Part shown: one piece after another, positions 25,238 to 34,448 of the stretch
Numbering within the stretch: the stretch's first letter is position 1
Layout of the letters: every line of letters begins with the position of its first letter
Assembly (NCBI GenBank): GCA_016872755.1
Contig: VGZE01000009.1
Location: 1-47,078, forward strand
Origin: Planctomycetota bacterium
GTDB taxonomy: Bacteria; Planctomycetota; UBA1135; GCA-002686595
Reading direction: 5' to 3'
DNA: 47,078 nucleotides
The notes under the pieces: model-generated
The model's input: the letters and a program-made list of their open reading frames with translations, nothing else
The model's database searches: none
What the model was told of the DNA's origin: nothing
Translations under genes and position numbers: made by a program

Positions 25238-25882
25238 CTACAAGTGCCGCAGCAGGTCCTGGTGCGGCCGCGCGATCACGACCTCGCGCGCGAGCAACCC
25301 CTTCTCCTGCGCACCGCGCGCGCCTGCCGCGACCGACGAGCGCACGTCGGCGACGTTGCCGACCACGACCAGGAAGCTCTTGCCGCCCAGCCCGTTGGCG
25401 ATGCGCAGATCGACCAGATCGACCACGGCGGTCTTGACCGCCTGATCGGCCGCCAGGATGGCCGAAGCGACCGTAGTCGTCTCGACCACGCCGAGCGCGT
25501 CGAGCGGCGCGTCGATCTTGCCGCCGCGGCGGCGTAGCGCCTGCTCGACCTGCGGGTGCACCTGCGGGATGTGCAGCCGATCGACGAGGTCGGAGCCGGC
25601 GACTTCCTCGCCGCGCCGCAGCGCCGAGCGCACGTCGTCGACCGAGCCGGTCACGAGCACGACGTACTTGCCCGGGTGCACCGGCGTCGCGCACAGCACC
25701 TCGACCGCGGCCTGCCACAGCAGTGCGTCGGCCACTTCGATGCCGCGCGCGACCGAACACGTCTCGAGCAGCCCGATGCACGGCCCCATCTCGACGTCGT
25801 CGCGCAGGGCGGGATTGAAGTCGACGCGCGCGAGCGCGCCGCCGTTGCTGGGTCCGTTCGACTGGGTCTGGGTCTTGATCAT
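25238..25882 (-). CDS. BMC-T tandem-domain shell protein (Haliangium BMC-T1-like)
   Basis: A trimeric shell protein with two fused BMC domains (214 aa). The first (about residues 34-100) has GLLETCSVARGIEVADALLW and HPGKYVVLVTGSVDDV. The second (about 133-205) has ALGVVETTTVASAILAADQA, GLGGKSFLVVVGNVADVRSS and ends VVIARPHQDLLRHL. This layout and the ETxxVA/GKSF motifs are most like the BMC-T1 protein of Haliangium ochraceum as I remember it, and less like PduB or EutL. The N-terminal 30 residues form a flexible Gln/Ser-rich tail. Trimers make pseudohexamers with a larger pore, through which metabolites or cofactors may pass. Confidence 0.92.
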   Translation of the reverse strand: MIKTQTQSNGPSNGGALARVDFNPALRDDVEMGPCIGLLETCSVARGIEVADALLWQAAVEVLCATPVHPGKYVVLVTGSVDDVRSALRRGEEVAGSDLVDRLHIPQVHPQVEQALRRRGGKIDAPLDALGVVETTTVASAILAADQAVKTAVVDLVDLRIANGLGGKSFLVVVGNVADVRSSVAAGARGAQEKGLLAREVVIARPHQDLLRHL

Positions 25883-25901
25883 CGTGTGACTCCCGGACGC
25901 G

Positions 25902-26252
25902 CTAGGCGCCCTGCTTGGACTTGGACGGCGGCGCGACGGCAGGCGGCGCGGCCAGTTCGACATGCGGCTCGATCGAACGACCGTCCCACAGCGCACCTCC
26001 GTCGAGGATCGCGGCGACGGCGCTCTGGAAACCGATGTCGTGCCCGCGCCCGATCGTGTGGCGCGCGGCGCGGCCGAACACGACGAGCACGCGCTCGCCG
26101 ACGCCGGCGCCCATCGGATCGACGGCGATCAGCGTCTCCGCGCTGGAACGGCCGTCGGTCGTGAACGGCTGGATCACGAGCAGGCGCAGGCCCTGCAGCG
26201 TGGGCTCCTTCTTGGTCGCCCAGACCTGCCCGACGACGGTGCCGAGCAGCAT
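25902..26252 (-). CDS. BMC-P pentameric vertex protein (second copy)
   Basis: A 116-residue EutN/CcmL-family protein forming the pentamers that close the vertices of a microcompartment shell. It has LGTVVGQVWATKKEPTLQGL, then ALWDGR-type loops and DPMGAGVGERVLVVFGRAA, all characteristic of the family, with a C-terminal Ala/Pro/Lys extension (AAPPAVAPPSKSKQGA) longer than most. ATG at 26252 overlaps the stop of the preceding BMC-P gene. Because two BMC-P genes lie side by side, the vertices may be mixed, as in other multi-pentamer shells. Confidence 0.93.
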   Translation of the reverse strand: MLLGTVVGQVWATKKEPTLQGLRLLVIQPFTTDGRSSAETLIAVDPMGAGVGERVLVVFGRAARHTIGRGHDIGFQSAVAAILDGGALWDGRSIEPHVELAAPPAVAPPSKSKQGA

Positions 26253-26599
26253 CAGCGGGCCCCCTTCGTGGTGGCGGCGGGCGCGGGCGGCGGCTCGGTC
26301 GCGTGCCAGGAAGCCGGCGCCTCGGGCACGTCGAAGCGATCGACGATGCCGACCACGGCGGCCTCGAACGCGAAGTCGCCATCGCCGCCGAACGCGACGC
26401 GCGCGGCCTTGCCGAAGGCGACGACGACGTGCTCGCCGTAGCGCGCGCCGAGCGGATCGGCGGCGATCACGGGCGTCACTTTCGGCGACGCGGGATCGCG
26501 TCGTTCGTCGAGCGGCTCGACGACGAGCAGCCGCTTGCCGTTCAGGTCGGCCATCTTCTTCGTGGCCCACACCTCGCCGATGACGCGACCGAGGAACAC
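26252..26599 (-). CDS. BMC-P pentameric vertex protein (first copy)
   Basis: A 115-residue EutN/CcmL-family protein with MFLGRVIGEVWATKKMADLN, ADPLGARYGEHVVVAFGKAA and FEAAVVGIVDRF. It starts at a GTG (26599-26597) that overlaps the TAG stop of the preceding gene. An upstream ATG in the same frame (26785) would make a long Arg/Gly-rich N-terminus inside that gene, so it was rejected. The C-terminal tail ends in an Ala/Pro-rich stretch and overlaps the next BMC-P start (ATGA). It is about 50 percent similar in pattern to the following paralogue, but the loop lengths differ. Confidence 0.93.
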   Translation of the reverse strand: MFLGRVIGEVWATKKMADLNGKRLLVVEPLDERRDPASPKVTPVIAADPLGARYGEHVVVAFGKAARVAFGGDGDFAFEAAVVGIVDRFDVPEAPASWHATEPPPAPAATTKGAR

Positions 26600-27240
26600 T
26601 AGTCGACCCCCTGGTTCGCGCGGCCCTTGATGCCGGCGAGCGCGCGATGCACGGCCTTGACCGCCTGCTCGATCGCCGCATCGGTGCCCGCGAGGCGCAA
26701 GCGACCGACCGCGCCGTTGTGGCCGAGTCCGACGATGCGCACCGGCGCCGCCTTCTCCGCCTCGTTCGCGGCGAGCAGCACCCACACGGCGGGGTTCACC
26801 TCGAGCGTGTACAGCGTGTCGTGTCCGAGCACGAGCATGCCGGCGCGCGACTTGTTGATCATCATCGCCTGGTGCGGATCGATCTTGCGGATGATCTCGT
26901 CCGTCATCAGGTGCGGCGCCAGCCCGTCCTCGCTCGACACGCCGGCGGCCGCGAGCATCTTGCGCGCGGCCTCGCGCACCTGGCCCTGATCGCTCGAGTG
27001 CACCTCGACGGTGCCGTACGAGCGCTCGGTCACGAGCGCGCCCGGCGTCACGTCGCAGCTCTTCAGCGCGACGTCGAGCAAGCGATTGATGACGATGCCC
27101 GGCCGCACCTCGAGCCAGAACGCGGCTTGCCCCTCGACGGGGAAGAAGCCGTCGCCGTTCGCCGCGATGATGGCGGCGAATTGCGGCTGCATCTGGTCGA
27201 TGACCAACGCGCCGCGCAGCTCGATCGGACGGGTAGGCAT
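26599..27240 (-). CDS. BMC-operon protein with two divergent BMC-like halves
   Basis: A 213-residue protein that I recognise as typical of metabolosome loci in Planctomycetota but cannot name. Residues about 45-95 (NRLLDVALKSCDVTPGALVT, YGTVEVHSSDQGQVREAARK) and about 155-205 (AANEAEKAAPVRIVGLGHNG, AVGRLRLAGTDAAIEQAVKA) each have the order of the BMC fold: a helix with 'A..A.KAA' and then a strand ending 'G....V..A'. It may be a degenerate tandem-BMC shell protein or a shell-associated factor. The N-terminus has LRGALVIDQMQPQFAAIIAA. It lies between BMC-H and BMC-P genes, overlapping the latter. Confidence 0.75.
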   Translation of the reverse strand: MPTRPIELRGALVIDQMQPQFAAIIAANGDGFFPVEGQAAFWLEVRPGIVINRLLDVALKSCDVTPGALVTERSYGTVEVHSSDQGQVREAARKMLAAAGVSSEDGLAPHLMTDEIIRKIDPHQAMMINKSRAGMLVLGHDTLYTLEVNPAVWVLLAANEAEKAAPVRIVGLGHNGAVGRLRLAGTDAAIEQAVKAVHRALAGIKGRANQGVD

Positions 27241-27293
27241 GGCAGGGTGGCGCCGGCCCGGTGCTCGGACCGCCGCTGGGCCTGGCTACCGGC

Positions 27294-27584
27294 CTAGCCT
27301 TCCTTGGGGATCGGCGGCAGGAAGCCGTCGAGATCGGCCGCCGGGCGCGGGATCACGTGCACGGAGATCAGCTCGCCGACGCGCTTGGCCGCCGCGGCGC
27401 CGGCCTCGACGGCGGCTTTCACCGCGCCGACCTCGCCGCGCACCATCACGGTGACGAGCGCGCCGCCAGAGAGCTCCTTGCCGAGCAAGGTGACCTTCGC
27501 GGCCTTGCACATCGCGTCGGCCGCTTCGACCGCGCCGACCATGCCTTTCGTTTCGACCATTCCAAGTGCGATCAGACTTTCCAT
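27294..27584 (-). CDS. BMC-H hexameric shell protein (second copy)
   Basis: A 96-residue single-BMC-domain protein of the PduA/EutM kind that forms the hexagonal facets of the shell. It has [40 protein letters not shown] and [20 protein letters not shown]. The pore loop of hexamers (normally around 'KIGGG') reads KELSGGAL here. The C-terminus has [20 protein letters not shown], as in many facet proteins. It follows the aldehyde dehydrogenase gene by 50 bases. It differs from the first BMC-H (29590-29913) at the pore and tail, so the two may give different pores. Confidence 0.96.
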   Translation of the reverse strand: MESLIALGMVETKGMVGAVEAADAMCKAAKVTLLGKELSGGALVTVMVRGEVGAVKAAVEAGAAAAKRVGELISVHVIPRPAADLDGFLPPIPKEG

Positions 27585-27634
27585 GAGTTCCTCGTCGGGG
27601 GTGTGAACGGAAATGCGGACGGAGCAGGCGGCCT

Positions 27635-29524
27635 TCAGGCCTTGCACGCTCCGGTGGTGACTTCGTGGTGCGCGCAACCCTTGCACGGACCGAGCGGGCA
27701 GCCGGCGCCGGCGTGAGCGAGCATGCCCTGCACCTCGCTCGGCGAGAGGAGCATGCCGACGTACGGTCCCTGAGAATTGCCGGGTGAGCTGGCGGCCGTG
27801 CCGCCGGGTGAACTGCCGGGCGCGGGAGCGGGCGGCGCAACCGGCTTGGCCGCGGCAGCGCTCGGCGCCGTGAGCACCGCGCGCGCGTCCGCGGTGAACG
27901 TCGGCGACGGCCAGGTCTTCGCTCCGGCGCCGACCTTCGGCTCGCTGCCGGCGCTCGGCGCGGATGCCGGCGCGGCCGCGCGCACCGGCGCGCCGGGAAC
28001 GGCGGCATTGCCGGTCCAATTCGACGCGGCGCCGGGGGCGAAGGCGCTCTTGCTGGGCAGCGCGCCGCCGCCTCCGGCGAGCGCGGGATCGCCGGGCAGG
28101 CCGGAACCGCGCGGCGCGCGATCGCCGGTGAACGCCGCGGCGCGCTCGTGGTTCTTGCGGTAGATCTCCTCCCAGTCGCGTCGCCGCAGGCCGACGCGCT
28201 TGACGTTGATCATGTGCCGCGCGCTGATGTTGTCGGAGGTGATGTTGCCCGCGAGCGGACCGCAGCCGAGGCTCATCGCGGGCTTCAGGCCGGTCGAATA
28301 GCCGACCGCGCCCTCGCTGGTCGGACCATTGACGACGATGCGGCTGGCGGGCTTCTCGAGGTACCACGCGTTGAGCACCTTCTCGTCGCGCGCCCACACG
28401 CCGATCGTGTGGCCGAGCCCGCCGTAGTTCAGGATCGCGAGCGACACCTCACAACCCTCTTCCCACTCGTCGACCACGTGCACCGACAAGAGCGGGCACA
28501 GGATCTCGATCGACAGCGGCCACTCCGGCCCGACGCCGCCCTGATGCGCGAGCAGCACCGTCGTGTGCCGCGGCACCGCGAAACCCGCGTTCTCCGCGAC
28601 GCGCCACGGATCGAGCCCGACCACATCGGGGTTCATGTGACCGCGGCGATTGCAGTACTTGGCGAGCTTCTCGGTCTCTTCCTTCGAGCACACGTGCGCG
28701 CCCAGCCGCTTCATCTCGGCCAGCAACGAGTCGGCGATCGGCCGATCGAGCACCAGCGCCTGTTCCGAGCAGCACAGCGTGCCGTTGTCGAAGCTCTGGC
28801 TGGAAGTGATCCAGCGCGCGGCATCCTTCACGTCGGCGGAGCGATCGATGTAGACCGGCACATTGCCCGGACCGACGCCGTAGGCCGGCTTGCCCGAGCT
28901 GTACGCGGCCTGCACGAGCCCGGATCCGCCCGTCGCGAGGATGATCGCGATCTTGGGGTGCTTCATCAGCGCCGCGGTCGACTCGAGCGTCGGGTTCGAC
29001 AGCACTTGCACCAGTTCGGGCGGCCCGCCGGCGCGCTCGATCGCGCGGCGGATCACCTCGACGGTCTCGGCGATGCAGCGGCGCGCGCGCGGGTGCGGGC
29101 TGATCACGATCGCGTTGCGCCCCTTCAGCGAGATCAGCGCATTGTTCAGCGCGGTCGAGGTCGGGTTGGTGGTCGGAATGATGCAGCCGACGACGCCGAT
29201 CGGCGTCGCGATCTCGATCATGCCCGCGCGCTCGTCGCGCGTGATGATGCCGACCGTCTTCTCGTCGCGGATCGACTCCCAGGTGACCTCGGAACCGAAC
29301 AGGTTCTTCAGCACCTTGTAGTGCACGCGGCCGATGCCGGTCTCCTCGACCGCGAGCCGCGCGAGCTCGTAGGCGGCCGCGGCGCCGGCCTTGGCGACCG
29401 CCGCGCAAGCCGCATCGACCTGTGCCTGCGACCAGTGCGCGATCTTCTTCTGCGCCGCATGTGCGGCGTCGACACAGTCGCGCACTTCCTGGAGCGCGCG
29501 TAGATCGGGATCCAGCCGTTGCAC
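27635..29524 (-). CDS. BMC-associated acylating-type aldehyde dehydrogenase with Cys-ending tail
   Basis: It probably oxidises an aldehyde to acyl-CoA with NAD+ inside the microcompartment. The dehydrogenase part (to about residue 467) has [40 protein letters not shown] and the catalytic [12 protein letters not shown] (Cys251), plus [20 protein letters not shown] near its end. Residues about 468-587 are Ala/Pro/Gly-rich linker. The last 42 residues hold a short amphipathic helix ([15 protein letters not shown]), a probable encapsulation peptide, then C609, C614, C617 and C627 in [12 protein letters not shown] and GAC. It is 629 aa against about 470 for usual family members. The start is a GTG at 29524. 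No alcohol dehydrogenase or phosphotransacylase is adjacent. Confidence 0.92.
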   Translation of the reverse strand: MQRLDPDLRALQEVRDCVDAAHAAQKKIAHWSQAQVDAACAAVAKAGAAAAYELARLAVEETGIGRVHYKVLKNLFGSEVTWESIRDEKTVGIITRDERAGMIEIATPIGVVGCIIPTTNPTSTALNNALISLKGRNAIVISPHPRARRCIAETVEVIRRAIERAGGPPELVQVLSNPTLESTAALMKHPKIAIILATGGSGLVQAAYSSGKPAYGVGPGNVPVYIDRSADVKDAARWITSSQSFDNGTLCCSEQALVLDRPIADSLLAEMKRLGAHVCSKEETEKLAKYCNRRGHMNPDVVGLDPWRVAENAGFAVPRHTTVLLAHQGGVGPEWPLSIEILCPLLSVHVVDEWEEGCEVSLAILNYGGLGHTIGVWARDEKVLNAWYLEKPASRIVVNGPTSEGAVGYSTGLKPAMSLGCGPLAGNITSDNISARHMINVKRVGLRRRDWEEIYRKNHERAAAFTGDRAPRGSGLPGDPALAGGGGALPSKSAFAPGAASNWTGNAAVPGAPVRAAAPASAPSAGSEPKVGAGAKTWPSPTFTADARAVLTAPSAAAAKPVAPPAPAPGSSPGGTAASSPGNSQGPYVGMLLSPSEVQGMLAHAGAGCPLGPCKGCAHHEVTTGACKA

Positions 29525-29589
29525 GGTTCAGCCTCGAGGCAAGCGCCGGCACGGCGACCACGGAGCGCGAACGCGCCGCGGTCGACGCG

Positions 29590-29913
29590 CTAGTCGCCCG
29601 AGCCGCCCTTGGTTCCCGCGGGCCCCGTCTTCGGCGGCTGCATCGCGGGCAGGATGCGCTTCAACTGCTCGTGCGGCCGCGGGATCACGTGCACGCTGAC
29701 GAGCTCGCCGACGCGGCGCGCGGCGGCCGCGCCCGCGTCGGTCGCGGCCTTGACGGCGCCGACCTCGCCCCAGACGTACATCGTCACGAGTCCGGCAGTG
29801 GCCTTTTCCTTGCCGAACAGATCGACCTTGGCAGCCTTGACCATGGCGTCGGCAGCCTCGATGGCGCCGACCAGGCCTTTGGTTTCGATCATTCCGAGCG
29901 CACGGTGTTGCAC
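29590..29913 (-). CDS. BMC-H hexameric shell protein (first copy)
   Basis: A 107-residue facet protein with [40 protein letters not shown] and [20 protein letters not shown]. The GTG at 29913 is preceded by AGAGGA about 9 bases away, which supports this start; the ATG-started reading further upstream would add a Pro/Arg-rich stretch. The pore loop reads KEKATAG, unlike KELSGG of the other copy. The C-terminal tail [19 protein letters not shown] is long and flexible. It is the first gene of the BMC operon, 65 bases before the aldehyde dehydrogenase, so shell subunits would be made first. Confidence 0.95.
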   Translation of the reverse strand: MQHRALGMIETKGLVGAIEAADAMVKAAKVDLFGKEKATAGLVTMYVWGEVGAVKAATDAGAAAARRVGELVSVHVIPRPHEQLKRILPAMQPPKTGPAGTKGGSGD

Positions 29914-30181
29914 GATGACGTTTCCTCTGACTGGTGGCGGAGCGACGGGTTCCGACTGTGCTCGCGCAGGTACGTGACGCGCCATCGAGCGCAGCGGGAC
30001 GCGCAGTCTAGGGTGGGCCCGGGGCGAACACAACGCCGCACCCGCTGAACAGGCATATACGTTTCATTTAGAAGTAAATACCGGTCCATATAAACTGAAC
30101 TTAGAGTTCTGTCTGCTGCGGATTGCCCCGCCGCGCCGGCGGCCCCACGCTCGAACAGCTGCTGGATAGGATTTACCGACC
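29914..30181. promoter_or_regulatory. AT-rich divergent regulatory region of the BMC operon
   Basis: This gap separates the BMC operon (leftwards) from the beta-helix gene (rightwards). Bases about 30050-30115 are strikingly AT-rich for this genome. They contain ATTTAgaagTAAAT (30066-30079), a perfect inverted repeat with a 4-base spacer, and GAACttagaGTTC (30097-30109). TATATG and CATATA sequences could serve as -10 elements, but I cannot fix a -35/-10 pair. The inverted repeats are candidate operators for a dimeric regulator; no regulator gene is next to it. Confidence 0.45.
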
Positions 30182-31444
30182 ATGCTGCATTCGCGCTCTG
30201 CTTGCCTTGCGCTCTGCTTGCTCGCCACGTCCGGACGCGCCCAGCAGGTCTGGGTGATCGCGCCAGCTCCAGGCCCCGGAATCGACTTCACTTCGCTGCA
30301 GGCCGCGGCGAACGCCGCTGCCGACGGCGACATTCTGCTGGTACGCGGCGACGTGTCCGATGGCTTTTCGGCCACCGTGGATCTCGGCGCGAAGGGCCTC
30401 GCGATCGTCGCCGACACGCCCGCCCCACCGACGCTGACGAGCGGAGGTCGCATCCGCGTGAACGGACTCGCGGCCGGTCGCACGACCTCGATCCGCGGCT
30501 TCCTGCTGCCCGGCATCGGATTCTGGCCGTTCGGCACCGATCAGGGCACGCTGTCGATCACGAACTCGCCCGGCACGCTGCTCGTCGAGGATTGCGCGGT
30601 GCTCGGTTCGTTCAGTGCGGTGCGCGCGCAGCAATCCGGTTGGCTCGGGCTGTCCAATTGCGGGTTGATCGGGATGTCGCAATCGCTCGGCACGCAGGCC
30701 TCGATCGGCCACGGTCTGGCGGCGAGTGCGACGACCACCACGCTGCACGGATGCACCAGCCGCGGCGGGACCGGCGCGTTCCTGTCGGTGTTCGGCAATC
30801 CGGTCGGCCTCCAGGCCGGCGCCGGCGCATGGGTGCACGGCGGCAAGCTCGTCGCCGCGCGCAGCGCGCTCTACGGCGGCAACGGCGCCGGGTCGACCTA
30901 CTCGACCTACTTCAGCGCGTGCGTGTACAGCAGCGCAGGCTTCGGCTTGCATCTGGCGAGCTCCGCTCCAGCGGCTCACCTGCTATCGACCACCGCGGAG
31001 CCGGGCGCGAGCGGCGCGCTCGATCCGGTCTGCACGACGCCGTGGCCGGTGCCGGGGACGTGGATCGAGAGCGGCTCCGCGGACGCACCGGCGGGCTCGG
31101 CCCCGCTATTGGACGCGTCGGCGCTGACGCGCGAGGGACAGGTGCTCTCGGTCACGCTCGAGGCCGCGAGCGGCGAGTACGCCGCGCTGCTCGCCTCGAC
31201 GAGCGTGCAGCCGCTGCATGTCTCGGAGTTCTACACGCCGCTGCTGAACGCCGGTGCGTCGGTGCTGCCGCTGGGCTTCGTCGGTGCCGGCGCGAGCATC
31301 GCGACGAGCGCCACGATCCAGGAACTGGGCGCGGGCGTCGAGGGCGCGGTGCTGTACCTGCAGGGCGCCAGTCTCGATCTCACGACGCTGAGCGTGCGCT
31401 TGTCGAACGTCAGCGTCGCGGTGCTGCTCGACGCGGGGCTGTGA
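30182..31444 (+). CDS. Secreted beta-helix-like protein
   Basis: A 420-residue exported protein; MLHSRSACLALCLLATSGRA is a signal peptide with cleavage near GRA|QQ. The sequence opens with GIDFTSLQAAANAAADGDIL, the usual beginning of a right-handed parallel beta-helix ('...tIqaAidaA..GDtvlV'). It continues with short Gly/Ser/Thr-rich turns (LVEDCAVLGSFSAVRAQ, LHGCTSRGGTGAF) that repeat at the spacing of such helices. Polysaccharide binding or cleavage is common for the fold, but no catalytic motif is seen. It is transcribed away from the BMC operon from the AT-rich region, so shared regulation is possible but unproven. Confidence 0.65.
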   Translation: MLHSRSACLALCLLATSGRAQQVWVIAPAPGPGIDFTSLQAAANAAADGDILLVRGDVSDGFSATVDLGAKGLAIVADTPAPPTLTSGGRIRVNGLAAGRTTSIRGFLLPGIGFWPFGTDQGTLSITNSPGTLLVEDCAVLGSFSAVRAQQSGWLGLSNCGLIGMSQSLGTQASIGHGLAASATTTTLHGCTSRGGTGAFLSVFGNPVGLQAGAGAWVHGGKLVAARSALYGGNGAGSTYSTYFSACVYSSAGFGLHLASSAPAAHLLSTTAEPGASGALDPVCTTPWPVPGTWIESGSADAPAGSAPLLDASALTREGQVLSVTLEAASGEYAALLASTSVQPLHVSEFYTPLLNAGASVLPLGFVGAGASIATSATIQELGAGVEGAVLYLQGASLDLTTLSVRLSNVSVAVLLDAGL

Positions 31445-31456
31445 TCCGCGAGTATC

Positions 31457-31477
31457 TCGCGCGCGCCTAGCGCGCGA
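31457..31477. terminator. Hairpin between convergent genes
   Basis: TCGCGCGC and GCGCGCGA flank the five bases GCCTA and can form an 8-base-pair stem. It lies in the 22-base gap between the stops of the beta-helix gene and the convergent glutathione peroxidase gene, and it covers the latter's TAG. It has no T run on either strand, so it could end or stabilise transcripts from both directions without being a classical intrinsic terminator. Confidence 0.45.
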
Positions 31478-32036
31478 GCTCGCGCTCGATCGCCGCGCGC
31501 AATTCGGCGTCGGCGGGAGCCACCGTGCTCGGATAGAACGCCACGGCCGCGCCGTTCTTGTCGACGAGGTACTTGCCGAAATTCCAGCCCGGCAGCTTGC
31601 CCGTCGCGGCGCCGAGGTACGCGTAGACGGGCGACTGCTCGGCGCCCGGCTGGGTCTTGACCTTCTCGAAGAGCGGGAACGTCACTCCGAACTCGTTCGT
31701 GCAGAAGGTCTGGATCTCCTTGGAGCTGCCGGGCTCCTGGCCGCCGAACTCGTTGCTCGGGAAACCGAGCACTTCGAAACCGCGCGCCTGGTACTCCTCG
31801 TGCAGGTCCTGCAGGCCGGTGTACTGCTTCGTGAAGCCGCACTCGCTCGCGACGTTGACGACCAGCAGCACGCGTCCGGAGTACTTCGACAGCGCGACCT
31901 CCTGACCGTCGATCGAGCGACTGGACAGGCTGGCGATCGTCGCGCCGCTGCTCGCGGCGGACTGCGGGACGCTCTTCTCGAAGAATGCCGAGCAGGAGCT
32001 GAGCAACACGAGGCCGAACAACAGCAGGAGCTTCAT
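31467..32036 (-). CDS. Glutathione/thioredoxin-type peroxidase, lipoprotein
   Basis: A 189-residue glutathione peroxidase family protein that reduces peroxides outside the cytoplasm, probably with thioredoxin-like donors. The N-terminus MKLLLLFGLVLLSSCSAF has lipobox LSSC. Catalytic motifs are intact: NVASECGFTKQY (peroxidatic Cys in place of selenocysteine), GFPSNEFGGQEPG (Gln) and WNFGKYLVDKNG (Trp, Asn). There is no second Cys in the usual resolving position that I can confirm, so the reductant is uncertain. The ATG at 32036 avoids an upstream extension lacking signal features. Confidence 0.93.
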   Translation of the reverse strand: MKLLLLFGLVLLSSCSAFFEKSVPQSAASSGATIASLSSRSIDGQEVALSKYSGRVLLVVNVASECGFTKQYTGLQDLHEEYQARGFEVLGFPSNEFGGQEPGSSKEIQTFCTNEFGVTFPLFEKVKTQPGAEQSPVYAYLGAATGKLPGWNFGKYLVDKNGAAVAFYPSTVAPADAELRAAIERELAR

Positions 32037-32109
32037 CGGGGGGATCGGGTACGGAGAGGAGCGGGAAGGGAGCGGCGGATCATAGGCCATGCGGAATGGG
32101 CCGCGCGCT

Positions 32110-33413
32110 TCAAAGCGCGCCCGAACCCTTGAAATCCAGGTACTTGCCGGCGAGCGTCGTGGCGAGCTCGCGCGGCAGGACGTCGAGCGCGCGCACGCCG
32201 GGCCGATTGAGGCCGGCGATCGCGGCGCGGCGGCCCTCGAGATAGGCGTTCGCCGCGCATGCGAGCAGGCTCGCCTCCAGATCGGCCACGCGCGCGGGCC
32301 GTGCCGCCGCCTCGACCGACGGCTCGCGCAGGTTGGCGAGCAGCACGATGTGCCTTCGCCTCAGCAATGCCAGCGCCGGCGCGAGGTCGCCGGTGTCGTC
32401 GTCGCGGCTGTTGGTGACGACGATCACCAAGGCGCGCCGGCGCTGCCTCTCGAGCAGCTTCTCGGCGGCGCGCTGGTAGTCGGGCGATTCGAGCCCGGCC
32501 TCGAGGTCGTACACGGCTCCGAGCAGGGAGCCGAGCGCGCTGCGCCCCTTGCGCGGCGCGATCCAGCGATCGGGACCGCCGAAGGCCATGGCGCCGATCG
32601 CATCGCCCTGGCGCAGCGCGATGTAGGCGACCAGCAGGGCCGCGTTCAGGCAGTGGTCGAAGTAGGTGAGGTCGCCATCCTGCGCGCGCATGCGGCGACT
32701 GCAGTCCAGGAGCAGCACGACCTGCTGATCACGCTCTTCCTGGTACTCGCGCGACACGTGGCGCGCGCGCCGCGCGGTGGCCTTCCAGTCGATCTGGCGC
32801 AACGTGTCGCCGGGCGCGTAGTCGCGCAGTTGATGGAACTCCATGCCCTCGCCGCGGCGGCGCTTGCGCCGCAAGCCGAGCAACATCAGCCGGCCCTCGA
32901 GCGCGCGCAGGTCGAGCGCGGCGACGCGCGCGAAATTCGGCAGCACGCGCACGTTCTGGGCCGGGCCGCAGCGGTCCAGCCGTTTCCACATTCCCAGGGC
33001 CGAGGTCCTCGCGATCCAGGCCGGCTCGAAGCCGTGCTCGCCGCGCCGCTGCGGGCGCAGCCCGTATTCGATCGCGACGGCGGCGCCCGGTTCGAGCGTG
33101 CTCGACACCGGCAGACCGTCGCTGAGCGCACTTTCCGGATGCCCGTCGTGCAGCTCGATGTGCTCGCGCCGGCGACCCGGATTGCGCAGCTCGACGCGCA
33201 CGCGCGTGCGCACGTCGAGCGCGAACGTGCGCGGCATCGAACGCTCGAGCGCGAGCGGAGCCCGCCTCGACACCTCGAAAGCGTCGAGGATCGCGAGCGC
33301 CCCGGCCAGCGGCGCGAGCACCGCCAGCACCCACCAGCCGGCGCTCCACCACAGCGACGCCCAGGTCAGCACCGCCAGGGCGGCGACCAACCCCAGCAGT
33401 CTGGCCGCCGGCT

Positions 33414-33417
<4 letters not shown>
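32110..33417 (-). CDS. DUF58 protein with two N-terminal membrane helices and vWA-like domain
   Basis: A 435-residue DUF58 protein. Two hydrophobic stretches (about residues 6-45) come first, then a beta-rich part. The DUF58 signature is FHQLRDYAPGDTLRQIDWKA and REYQEERDQQVVLLLDCSRR. The vWA-like metal site reads DCSRR, keeping DxS but not the second Ser. It starts with GTG overlapping the MoxR stop (GTGA). DUF58 proteins and MoxR ATPases are often encoded together, and are thought to work together in assembling or activating envelope complexes. Confidence 0.9.

Positions 33418-34444
<1,027 letters not shown>

Positions 34445-34448
<4 letters not shown>

Noticed and set aside
28148-29503. 451-codon plus-strand ORF
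   Set aside because: Antisense to the aldehyde dehydrogenase; composition fits a shadow frame.
22966-29913. Carboxysome
   Set aside because: No RuBisCO, carbonic anhydrase or CsoS2/CcmM-like gene is present, and an aldehyde dehydrogenase is.
29889-30089. 66-codon minus-strand ORF in the BMC promoter region
   Set aside because: It begins in the AT-rich regulatory DNA and overlaps the first BMC-H gene in another frame; no Shine-Dalgarno and no recognisable motif.
30202-31470. 422-codon plus-strand ORF in a second frame
   Set aside because: Overlaps the beta-helix gene, whose frame has a signal peptide; this one is Arg-rich throughout.
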